64,000 nt of DNA from positions 13,210,529-13,274,528 of the forward strand of contig OZ038451.1 in assembly GCA_964036195.1 (NCBI GenBank). The letters are read 5' to 3'. Made by a program: the position numbers and the translations under genes. The DNA is from Sphaerolaimus hirsutus. Taxonomy: Eukaryota > Nematoda > Chromadorea > Monhysterida > Sphaerolaimidae. The notes below the pieces were generated by a model. The model saw only the letters and a program-made list of their open reading frames with translations. It was not told where the DNA came from and did no database searches. Shown piece after piece: positions 45,705 through 57,700 of this stretch. Position 1 is the first letter of the stretch. Each line of letters opens with the position of its first letter.

Positions 45705-48700
45705 CCCTGTTGTGCCTTTCGAACATACGGTACACAACGATAATATCGACTCAATCGTTGCGCAGAAAAAATAATGCCGAGAAGATCGAGGATCGGGGGA
45801 AAGGTGTACCACGAGATAAGCCAGGCCTGCTGTGATCTTTTACAATTTCCAGACTCTATACGTTACAGTTACTCTTTGCGTATAACTATCGGGTTGTTAT
45901 ACGGCACAAAAATGTTATGCATCTGTCTGTCCCTGACTCTGTACCGGTAGCCAATCTAATACCTATTTTTACTAATCAGAATACCACTGCAAAACCCCCT
46001 AAATGTTTTTGTATAAACCTCGAAATACCCTTATCTCGATTACCCCCCCCCCCCGAAATATCCAACCCGCGATTACCCCCCCCCCCTCAAAATTTGCACT
46101 CAGACAAAATAAACCCCTTGGGGGTATTTCGAGGTAAAATAAGAAATGCGGCAGTCAAAAATTGAAATGATATCTCTTTTGAATCGAAGCATATTCTAAA
46201 AGTGCTTATCGATCAACTGAATCGCGGACTGACTTATGTAAGTAACGTATCTATACCAGCTCAATGCTTTCACTAATTGAAGTTATTGGCCCTACACACA
46301 CAAGTTAAAAAAAACACAGAAGTGAGCGAAACTGATAAATCTGTTTAAACGTTTTTGTGTTAACCAGAATGAGGAGTCCGTAAATTCATAATGATTTATT
46401 ATGGTAAACTAAATTAATTTAAATTTTTAAACAGCTTCATCAGTTTTAGTAGTTTCATGTTGTCAACTAGCGTGCGTACTGTAATTAAGAGTAAAAACGA
46501 TCAACACAGTTCCTCGAAATCGTTTTCGTCGAGTTATCAACTTTTAATATTGGGCGATATTGTGCCTGCGCACACTAGTTTTCACACGAAATTTCGAAAA
46601 CTCACAAATGAGCATAGAACGCATTTGAGTTTTCTACAATGAGGTGGCTGTCAACTACAGTTGAAGGAGATTAGAAATGACTCATTGTGGAAAACTCAAA
46701 CACGTTCAAAGCTCATTTATGAGTTTTCGAAATTTCGTGTGAAAACTAATGTGCGCAGGGCCATTGGTACCCGATGCATCAGCCCAATGCGGTCGCTGCC
46801 GCACTTGTTTTTTTCCACATTTACGATTTGTTTTCACACAGATAACAATTTTCATCATTTCCTGTTTAAAATGGAAGGATTATTGTGGTTCTACAAAGGA
46901 GGTGATTTTTTTCCAGATCACGCAGATGGGGGATAACTTGAGGAAATATGGAAATGTATTTGTTATGTATACTGTATTTCCTCGAAATACCCCCCCCCCC
47001 TCGAAATACCCCCCTCAAAATGGGCACTATGAATTTGTGGTCCGGGAAATGCATAACAGACGTTCAAATCACTTACTGTGTTACGTTAGAACATCGTTTA
47101 TACCATCTACATCCTTATATAAGGCTGTAAAAACTTATAAATGGTAGTTATTGTTGCATTTTCCACGTTTTTCTCTCAAAATTTATACTCTGAAAAAATA
47201 AACCCCCGGGGGGGGGGGTAATTCGAGGAAATACGGTAGGTAAAAACATAAACTTTGCATAGTTTTCTAAACGATCACTTGTTCATTGATGGCACCTGCC
47301 AAGCGCCCGTGAATTTTCCATTTTCTGCCTATGGGTTTTTGCGAGGATCTTTCCTGTGCTTTTCTATTTTCACATTACCCACTGTATCTGTAAGACTGTA
47401 TGTATTTACATTATGATATTGTGTGTGCATTTAACTACTGGTGCCAATGGCGCCACACAATAGATGTCTACTGGTGGCAGTCCCAAGCCCTGTAAAGTGT
47501 AAAGTAGGTAAGGTGTCAAATTTTATGTAAAATGTCAATCAAAGCAAAAAAGGAAAATATTTTATTACTGAACTTTGCATGATAGTTGGCACTTTACTTT
47601 ACATTTTATATGACATTTGACACTCTATTTTACACTTTAAGCCGGAATTACAGCTCAGCGGCGTTTGACGTGAAATGATGACGTCGTAAAATTGATTACA
47701 TCAAAATAGACAAAGGTACAGCATTGAAAGTTCAGAATTAGATAGTTCTAGTAATTGTGTGTAATGTCCCAAAAAAATTTTACCAAATGATCATTATTTA
47801 AGTAGTTAATTTTTTTGGGACATAACACACAATTACTATAACTATATAATTCTGAACTTTCAATGCTGTACCTTTGTCTATTTTGATGTAATCAATTTTA
47901 CGACGTCATCATTTCACGTCAAACGCCGCTGTGCTGTAATTCCGGCTTTACAGGGACTGCCTCTGGTTTTGGTGTCAACTCGATTTTAGCACAATTTGGG
48001 TCGCAGGACAATTTTCAAATGCACTTGAACTAAGGAATCAATATCGCCATCTGTATTTGAACATGGTATCGCAACCCATCAACTGAAATCTCGATGAAAA
48101 TATTTAGTCTTGACATCTGGTGGCAATCCCAAGCCCTGTAAAGTGTAAAGTAAAGTATCAAATGTAAAGTCAAATGCAAAGTAAAGTGTCAAATGTAAAG
48201 TCAAATGCAAAGTAAACTGTCAATTGTCATGCAAATTTCAGTAATAAAATATTTTCTTTTTTGTTTTGCTTGACACTTTACTTTACACCTGACTTTACAT
48301 TTGACACTTTACTTTACACTTTACAGGGCTTGGGACTGCCCCCTGATGGAACCAAATGCATATGACGTGACGATATTGTTACCTTTTTGACTTTGCCGCT
48401 TGAAAATTGTCCTGCGACCAAAATTGAGCTAAAATCACAGTTTAGGTACACAGAAAACCAGTTTACATCCAGTGTGTGTAGCGCGAATTCCACGAGTGGA
48501 GAAATAAAAAAATTTGAGAAGTAAATTGAAAAGTGAAATGGCAAGTAAAGCGAAGTAAAATGAGAAGAAAAAGTTTACTTACGCTTTTAACTCTTTACTT
48601 CTCATTTTACTTTTCTTTTTACTTGTGTTATGATGCCGCTATTTACCGGCCATTTTTATTACAGTAAAAATTTTTTGATTTACTTACTGTATGTTTGAAT

Positions 48701-51160
48701 TCGGTTTTCCTGCCCGTTAGCTTTTCTAGACAAATTCTTTTGTAAGGTAGCGGCGCCACTCATTCGCATAAGCATTTACTGCCTGTCTGAACCCCAATTT
48801 TCTATTTTAGGGCAGTCTACATTTTAGTATTTTGGGCTCAATATTTTTCTTACATTACATGGGACTTTGAATTTTGATTTGCCTTATTTTCTACTTATTT
48901 GATAAACCTAATCGCCTAATAAACGCGCCCTGGTTTCAGTTTCGCAAGTGGAGAAGTGAGAAGTAAAATGGCAAAAGCGAAGTGAAATGGCAAGTAAATT
49001 GGCAAAAGCAAAGTAAAAAATGAAAAGTAATTTCTCATCGCTTTTGCCACTTTACTTCTCACTTCACTTCACTTTTGCCATTTCACTTCGCTTTTGCCAT
49101 TTTAGTTATCACTTATCCACTTGTCGAACCAGCCCCTGGTAAATAGGTAAGTTGATTTTGGCTACTTGGCACTTGTTGCCCGCTAAAATTAGAGTGTGAC
49201 AATTATAAAATCGTAGCTCACCCAATAAATTAATCAGTAACCGCCAGTGCGCGGCCATTACAATTGAGGTGTCTAAGTCTTAAAGTTGACAAGTCCACAA
49301 AATGCAGTTTTGAGTAAATCGCATTTTCAGACCCAATTCCAGGCCCGTGGTGCGTGTCCAATTTGGCTCTCTCATGTTTTCCATCAAGTTCCATATATTG
49401 ACTATAAAGTGTCAAATTTTCAGCCCCTAATCTCAACGTATATGTGAAAAATGGGGTGTCCATAAAATTCCATTTGGTCAGAGCAAAACTGTTTCGGGGA
49501 GGGAAATGGACTTGTCGACTTCTTGCACGCGAGAAGCCGGGGCTTCCTGTTCCCGGGGAAGCCGAGGCTGCCTTATGGGAAAATTATGGACTTTTAGAAA
49601 TCGGTGTCCCCAGTGGACTTATCACATTTCTTGCGTTTTTTCCCATAAAAAAGGATGCGGAGGATGGACTTGTCGACTTTTAGCCCAAAACTAAGTGGAC
49701 TTGTCGACTTCTTGGCCAAACTTTTTGCATTTTTTCACCAGAAATGTTAAATTAGGCACTTTGCCATATGGGTATGTGAGCTCAAAACATTTATGGAAAA
49801 TGATGAAAAATGTGCAGAAGTAGCCCCAGATGACGTTTCCGGGCCTAACTCGAAATTTTCTTATGTTGGACTTGTCGACTTTTAGAATTGGACGCCTCAA
49901 TTACCATTTCACTTCTCATTTTGCTTCGGTTTTAACTCTATTTGCCATTGTCACTACTCATTTTACTTCACACTTCTAAAATAGTTTTTTACTTATCCAC
50001 CTATGGAATTGACCCCTGATCTAGTCAGTTTAGCAATGGAATTGTTGGCGCTGAGTAAGTGATGGAGATGTACAATGTCATATTTTACTTTTCATTCTGG
50101 TCGCTGTTTTTGGCTTTCCTTGTCAATTGCTTACCGTTATATGTATCTGTTGACACCAATGAAAAATCGATCACGCTATGAGATGAATTTTTGGCGTTAC
50201 TTAATAGGGTGTCGATCAAGGAGCTTTGGAGTACTATTTAGATTTGGAAAAATGGAACAATATGGAAAAGCTATTGTTTATATAATATCTGCTATCATCA
50301 TTAGAGCATCGAAAGAAGAGTCAGTAAACGTACCGAACTTTTTCCAAAGTACAGGTAAACGTAAAGTAAATTTTTCATACTTTTACTCATGAGTAAACAT
50401 GATTACAATACTCTTTCCCCAGAAAACATAAGTGAATATTTTTAGAAATTTTGTCTCAATTTTCGCTCAATATCACAAATTTTCATACATTTGCTTTGAA
50501 AAATCCTACACATACCAGCATCTGAAATACATTTTCTGTACTCGAGTGCTTCCCAAAAGTAAATATAGATTAGATAAGCAAGTACAGGTATTTTTTCAAA
50601 GTAAACGTAAATGTATTTATTCAGTACTCGAGTGTACATATTTTTCAAGTAAACATAAATATGTTTCAACAACAGAATATTGGATAGTGAGGCGACCAAA
50701 AACTATCAAGTCGAAATTATACTTAAAATACTGAACATAAATATTTGTCAATTAGTTAGAACTTGTCGCATTTCCTGTCGCTTTCACATTTCTGGAGTTG
50801 ACCCCTGTCTAAAGAACACGTTGCCCAGTTACCAAAGAACACGTGTGAACGGCGCGAACAACAGAAATGGCACGGCAGTGAAAATGCCGATGTGACACGT
50901 TTGCATAAACGAAGTGCGGGAAAAACGGTTATGGACGCGCTCGTTACCACAGTCAACATTTGCCTGAACTGCGCGCCGTTTCATTTCCGTAAGCGTCCTT
51001 TGTACGTCACTTTTAAACTGTCGTTCCACGTGACGCATGTAGCCATTGTCTCACCTATTATGTTTATTATTTCAAACCCCTTGGCACCTTTCCCGTCTGT
51101 TTCAACCGCAACCGTGTTGCACGGTGACGGAAAGTGGTACGATTGTGGCATTACCTTTTT
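45705..51160. repeat. Region between RIM-BP and the Argonaute: stacked small elements
   Basis: No gene was recognised. It holds TTTCCTCGAAATA elements (46005-46145, 46974-47237), a nested pair at 47475-47965, a CAGTCCC foldback (48119-48345), and arrays of AAGTAAAATGGCAAAAGCG type (48480-49130 and 49905-50010). A GACAAGTCGACTTTTAG copy (49264-49900) and a GTTGTTAAAA relic (50315-50670) follow. From about 50830 GC rises toward the Argonaute first exon, so the promoter is probably at 50.8-51.2 kb. Confidence 0.55.
47475..47965. mobile_element. Element within an element: CAGTCCC family split by a TTCCGGC palindrome
   Basis: The outer arms GGTGGCAGTCCCAAGCCCTG and TTTACAGGGACTGCCTC are separated by a clean palindrome (about 47641-47950). 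Its ends are GCCGGAATTACAGC and GCTGTAATTCCGGC, and its arms carry CGTTTGACGTGAAATGATGA. The inner palindrome is well preserved, so it is the younger insertion. Confidence 0.75.
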
Positions 51161-51167
51161 TTCAACT

Positions 51168-51270
51168 ATGAGTAACCCGAACTGCGCAACACGCACGTTT
51201 ACGTCACCGCGACGCCCGGGCCGCGGTCGGGGCAGAGGCGGGCCAAAGCACGCCGCCCAGACGGACGCAG
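51168..51270 (+). CDS. Candidate first exon (long form) of the Argonaute gene, RG-rich
   Basis: From an ATG at 51168 the frame reads MSNPNCATRTFTSPRRPG, then RGRGRGGPKHAAQTDA, and ends in phase 1 at the donor GCAG|GTGTTT. GC3 bias is strong over the RG part. RG-rich N-termini occur in Argonaute and PIWI proteins, where the arginines can be methylated. Phase 1 matches the exon at 53161. The frame stays open upstream, so an earlier start or an upstream exon is possible. Confidence 0.5.
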
Positions 51271-51795
51271 GTGTTTTTTTCGCTTGTCGTTCGCGCTGCG
51301 CGCGTTTGTGTTTTGCGCGGTGGAAATTTTGTTGCGTTAGCGCTGCGCGCGCTGAATTTTTAGTCGGGCGTTTGATCGTTTTTTTTTAAAGCGGAACTAA
51401 AATGCGGACATGAGAAATCTGCCGAACGGAAGCCTGTATAAGGAGAAAAGCGTATGCGCCAGTTGCTTAAAAGACTGGTATTCTTAAAAAATTCGTTGGT
51501 GGGTCTTTTTTCATCCAAAATTTTAAATTTCAGAAGGTATCATTTCCGCATCCGCGCCCTTTTACGTTTATAGGCAAAATACTTAAGTTCAGTGGTAAAA
51601 CTCACTCCATAGGCGCGATTTACATAAATCACCGCAGGCGTCCAAATCTACAAGACCCCTGGCGGCGTGCCAATACTTCCTTTACACGCAGGATCTCCAG
51701 TATATTCAGACGTAAGCGCCGGACCGTCGTCGCTTTGTTCGCCTCCGCTGACGTCCTGTGTTAGTGACAGCAGCAGCAACTGCAGCGCTGGCAGC

Positions 51796-54700
51796 ATGCC
51801 AAAAAAGGGCAGAGGTGAGAGTAAAGCGCAGCGCGAATGATTCCAATTTGGCGTATCGTTGTCAGCTGATTTTGAAAAACGCTCAGGGTTTGGGGCTTTT
51901 TATTAACCCATGGGGTATTTTCCCCATTCCATCGTGTTTTCTGCGTCGCACAGTAGGGTTCAAACGATATGACTATTCGATATCGATATTCGATATTTTT
52001 TCAAAATTTTCGATATCGATATTCGATATTTTTTTCTGAAACTCGATATTCGATATCGATACAATATGGAATCTCGACATCGATATTCGATATTGAAAAA
52101 TGGTCGATATTCGATATTTCAATATTTTCGATATTCGATATTGCGATATGCTTTTGGTACAGCAAGGCATATTTCAAGTGGCATGTTGTATTTTCATGTG
52201 GTTGCGCACATGTTTAATCATCTCTTTACTGAAATGTGAATGGTACAAGTGATTTTAACAAGCTTTACATCACTCAATGGTAGAAAATAGAAGAAAAACA
52301 TGATGAATCAAAGTGTATCAGACAAATAACAATTGGTAGATATTACAGTTCATCCTTATAACCTAATTGCTTAAGGGCATGTTGCAAAAAAAAGTATATC
52401 AGCGTTTTCTGGCTTCAAATTTAGCACTCCAACAACAATGACATTAGAAATACTGTACTTTTACTCATCAAATAAAATACTATAAGCACATCAGATCAAC
52501 CATAAACATCTCAAAATAAAAATGAAAAGTACAATTGGGGACACAATACAGGTTCGATATATCGAAAAAATGGTCGATATTCGATATCGATATTCGATAT
52601 CGATATTCGATATTTTTTCAAAATTTTCGATATCGATATTTGATATTTTTTCAAAATTTTCGATATCGATATTCGATATTAAAAAATGGTCGATATCCGA
52701 TATTCGATATTCGATACGATATATCGTTTGAACCCTAACAAACAGTGTGTAACATCACTCCCAAAGTAACAACAACTTTTTTTATAAACTTGTTTGATCA
52801 CTGTTACGTGCCAAACTTCACTTGAAGTCACGAACATTTGACTGTAAGGCAATATACAAACATGTTGACAAAAAATGGACATTGTTGACACAAATCACCA
52901 CTTAAAATGCTATTCCATGGCTCCACAGCCATCATATGGTCATATATAACATCACAGAGTATTGCCACTTGTCTGATATACCTATATATGTTGACACAAT
53001 GCCATAGCTGGGAGCTTTTAAAACAACGTTTTTTAAAATAAAAAGACATTTAAAATTGAAAAAAACATGACGTTAAGTAAACTTCCCAGCCCTAGTAATA
53101 TGTACCAACGGGAAGTTGTTTGCAGCAATCTCGAGCATGGTGGCTCCCTTCAATTCTCAGGTCGCGGCGGTCGGCCGCCCAGCGCATCCTCGTTGTCGTC
53201 CTCGTCAACGCAGCGGGCGCCGACCGCCCCGCCCGATCCGCCCGCGCCCGAGCCGGACGAGAATGTGCCGCCGCGGCAGCGAGACGCGCCGGGTGCGCAT
53301 AGGGCGTCGCCGACGAGACCGGACTCTGTGTTGGAGTTGAGCATGTCTGAGCTCAGCTTGCAGGTGTGATGATTACATTATTTGGATTGCACACCTTGGG
53401 GTCACTCCCTCCCAGATGCTGTAAAATGGCAAAAGTTATGTAAAATGTCAACTTTTTCATTTGTTTATTTCACTGGTTGTTTGAAATTGAACAGAGTATT
53501 TTACAGGACGTTTGACGCTGCCTGCCATTTTACAGGGTCTGTGAGTGGCACCTGGAGGCAGTCCCGACCTTATAAAGTGAAAAGTAAAATGTCAAATTTC
53601 GTGAAAAATGTCATGCGTGTGTCATCAAAGTGTCAACTGTGGTGACAAATATAATGTAAAGTGTCAATTGTCATGTAAATTGCAGTAGTGAAATTTTTTT
53701 GTCCTGATTGACTTTTTGCCATTTGATTTGATTCAGGGACGTATCCAGGATTTTTGAGCGGGGGGGGCTGCTTGTTTACGGGGGCCGGCGAGCGGGGGGG
53801 GGGGCTCAGCCCCCCCCCCCCTAAATGTTTTCCCTATATAGGGACGGAAAGGTGTTTTGGCGCTAGCGCCATACCAAGGCGCCACGCCATGGCGCTATTG
53901 GCGTTGGCGCCAGCGAAAGGAACCGCTTTATATAGATGTAATTATGCATACATACGCAGCGAAAGTCTAAAAAATGTGTTCATTTTCAATGATATTTGTT
54001 TACGGGGACCGATTCGCTAAAAATACAATGTATGGGGAAGAAATTGCGCGCTTGCGCGCAAAACTTTTAAGAAACATCGAAAAATGTATTGGAAAAATGG
54101 CATTTTCCGGGACTTTTTAGGTCTCACCCCGGGAGGGGGGGGGGCTGCAGCCCCCCCCCCGCCCCCCCCTGGATACGGCCCTGATTTGATTGCCATTTGA
54201 CACTTTACACAGTCCGGTCGTAGAAACTGAATCATTCCTTCCAACACAATCGATTCGATCGACCTCATTATCCACCGCTCAACCACGCAGAACGGCTGCT
54301 CGGGCGACGGCGAGGCCCCGGCGGTGATGCTGCCCGAGTCGACGACCAAGTGCACCTTGGGCAAGCCCGTCACGCTCAAGTCCAACGCGCTTGAGTTCGG
54401 CCTGCCTAAAAGCCAGACGCCCGTGTTTCGCTATGAGGTTGAGGTGAACGAGGTGTGGTATGATGACAAGAAAAAGCAAAGGCACAATGATTTAACCAAA
54501 GGATCCGCATCGGAGTAGGTTTTTTAGGTGTTTTGAGAATATTTGAATGCACTTGTACTCAAAGTATGACCGCAAAGTATGTGCGAAATCCTACACCTAA
54601 TTTAATGAATAAAATCTTGTGATGAATTTCGTAATTAATTATTCCATGGCAAAAACGAAATGTTATAATAAAAAACCTGTACAATTTTTGGTTTATTATT

Positions 54701-57700
54701 CATATGGTAGTTTTCATTACTAAGTATGATGTCCGCCGAGTATACACTTGTCACAATTCTTGTCACTTCACAATACCCATCGAAGCTATTTCTACCTGCG
54801 GAACAAAGAGCTAGCATACGCTGTGTGGTACACCGTGGCCATGCACCCACAGCACTGCAAGTTTTTCAAGGAATTCTTTTCCTTCGCTTACGACCGGAGC
54901 CGTACGCTGTACAGTATCAGACAGCTTAGGGTGCAGGATGAGGTTTGTTTGTAAACACCTTCCCGGTCACGTCCGGCACCCATTTTTTGATTTTACGTCT
55001 TACATCCTATCCCCAGTTCTAGGGCGCCCCAGAGGCTGAAACTTGGGGGAGATATTGGCACAACCCCCCTCTACTTCGCATGAATTGGGGGGGTCGCCGC
55101 GACCCCCCAAATTTGTGCGAAGTAGAGGGGGGTTGCGCCAATATCTCCCCCAAGTTTCAGCCTCTGGGGTGCCCTAGAACTGGGGATAGGATGTGAGAAG
55201 TAAAATCAAAATATGGGTGCCGGACGTGACCGGGAAGGTGTTTATTTATTTTCTCGAAAGTTTGGGTGTCTGCGGTACTCGCATCACTCAGCCTCGAAAA
55301 ACTTGATAAATCTGTGTTTCTGTCGCGGAAAAAATAGATTTTCGGTCTCGGTCGTTGTCATCATCCAAAATGCGGTATCGCTTGAATTACGGGTGGCCAG
55401 CGCTTTTTTTAACTGCGTTTTTATATTTATAAAAAAGTCGACAGAAATGTCCCAAGAATTTTTCATTTGGTTGCACTGCTTCGAAGTGCAGTGTGTTTTG
55501 AGCGTGAAATGAGCAACATTAGAATGTCTGGAAATAAAAAAAAGCAAAAATGCGCTTTTTCCATCCCTAGATTGAACTCTACATATTCGCCTGATCAATG
55601 TCATACTTATTCACATGTATTTTATGCATTTCAGGGACTGACGTTTCATGTGTCGTCGGCGGAATGCGCCCGTGTACTGGAACAGCAACAGCTAGAAAAC
55701 AGCGGGTTCAATTTCGTCAATTATTTCAACATTGATGTCCAGAGCAATGCCGGCTTTGATTTCAAGGTGGGTCTAGGGATGGTCTGTTTTAACCGTTTTT
55801 TTCAAATGTTTTTTTTAAAGACAGGCATCAAAACCGCCTTTAAAAAAAATCTGCCAAAAATTTGAGTACTTATGCACTATGTATTTTGCAATTTTTGCAC
55901 ACAGCGCGCAATTTCACATGTGCTCCCACATACTTCTACAGTGTAAAACATAACTCACACTGTATTAGCCTACTCTTACAACGTTATTTGAGCACTATTC
56001 CATGCTAAACTTCACTTGAGTCGCAAACATTTTACAAAAGGCGATATGCATAATGAGTCGACATAAAAATTGATATTTTTGACAGAAATCACCACTTATG
56101 ATGCTATCCCATTGACCCACAGCCATTCTATGGCTATATTTAACATCACAAAGTACTGGTACTTGTCTGATATACCTAGGGTTGGAAAAAACGTGTTTTT
56201 TTAACTCGATGTTTAAAAAAAACAAAAACGTTTTTTAAAAGCTCCCAGATATGACCTAGTGTCAACATATATAGGTATATCAGACAGTGGCAATACTCTG
56301 TGATGTTATATATGACCATATAGGGCCCCCACACACTGGATGTCAACTGAATTCGTGTCAACTAAATGTCAACTGAATTTAAGTGATACTGTGATTTCAA
56401 GTTATCTTTCTGATAGAGCATAGTTAATTTTACATCATGACGCTTTATTTTCATTGTTCCTGTTAAGTGTGATGCTTTTTACAAACTTCTTGTTTTATTC
56501 AATTGACACTGAGTTGACGCGAATTTGCGATGTCAACTAGTGTGTGTGGGCCCATTATGGCTGTGGAGCCATGGGATAGCATTATAAGTGGTGATTTGTG
56601 TCAAAAATATCCATTTTTGTCAACATGTTCGTATATCGCCTTACAGTCGATTGTTCGGTGACTTTGGGTAAAGTTTGGCACGGAATAGTGATGAAACGAG
56701 GTTATAAAAGGAGGTTGTTACTTTGGGAGTGAAGTTACACACTGTGGAGGTACATGGAAGCACATTACCTCAATATTATATACTAGAGCAACATATGACG
56801 GCTTTTCAACCCATGGTAGTACAAAGAAATGGATACTTTGATACTAAAAATGCCACAAAACTAATGAAAACAACCACCAATGTTAATTTGTGTGTGAAAT
56901 TGCACGCTTGCGCGCAAAAAATTTGCAAAATACCTAGTGCTTAGTACTAAAAATTTCGGCCGATGTTTTTTTTTAAAAACAACAACATTTCGGACGTCAT
57001 GTTTAAAAAAAACAATGTTTTAAAAAAACGTTTAAAAAAAAACATCGACCAACCCTAGATATACCTGTATATGTTGTCTCATAACCACAATTGGTCTTTT
57101 TATTAAAAAATGTCTTTTTTAAATAAAAAATGTCTTTAAAAAAAGACATTTTTGTCCATCCCTAGGTGGGTCGAGATGTTTCGATTTTTTATTTTAGGTG
57201 TTTTCTCCCAAGGCGCTTGAATATACATTGATTTCATACAAAATTGACTTGACTGCTAAATTGCAACGAAAGAAACGCGGCCGAAGGCTGTCACAACACT
57301 GAACAAAAAAGTGTCACCCCTTGCTGTTTTAAAACATACTTTGTCGCACTGCAGATCACCAAGACGGAGGGGTCGTTCGAGCTGACCGACGTGTCCGGCG
57401 AGTTCAACCGCAATTTGGTAGCGCGCAGTCGCATCATCAGCATGTACCTGGATGTACTCACAAATCAGATGATTTACAAGAATCTGCTCACGTCGTTCGT
57501 TTTTGTTGCTCATTGACTATCGCTATGGGCCGCCATTGCAAATAAATGTCAACTAAATAACACAAACAGCATCACAATTTTAAGTGTCACGATTCACGAA
57601 TACGACATAAAAGTAACCATGCTCTATCACATAGGACAGTTGTAATCAGAAAATTTACAAAAAATAGTTGATTCTATTTCTCATGTCAACTAGTGTTTGT

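Noticed and set aside
57197..57292. Segment after TTTTAG reading VFSPKALEYTLISYKIDL as an extra Argonaute exon
   Set aside because: It is open and preceded by AG, but no donor lets it join the exon at 57355. The exons at 55766 and 57355 already join in phase without it.
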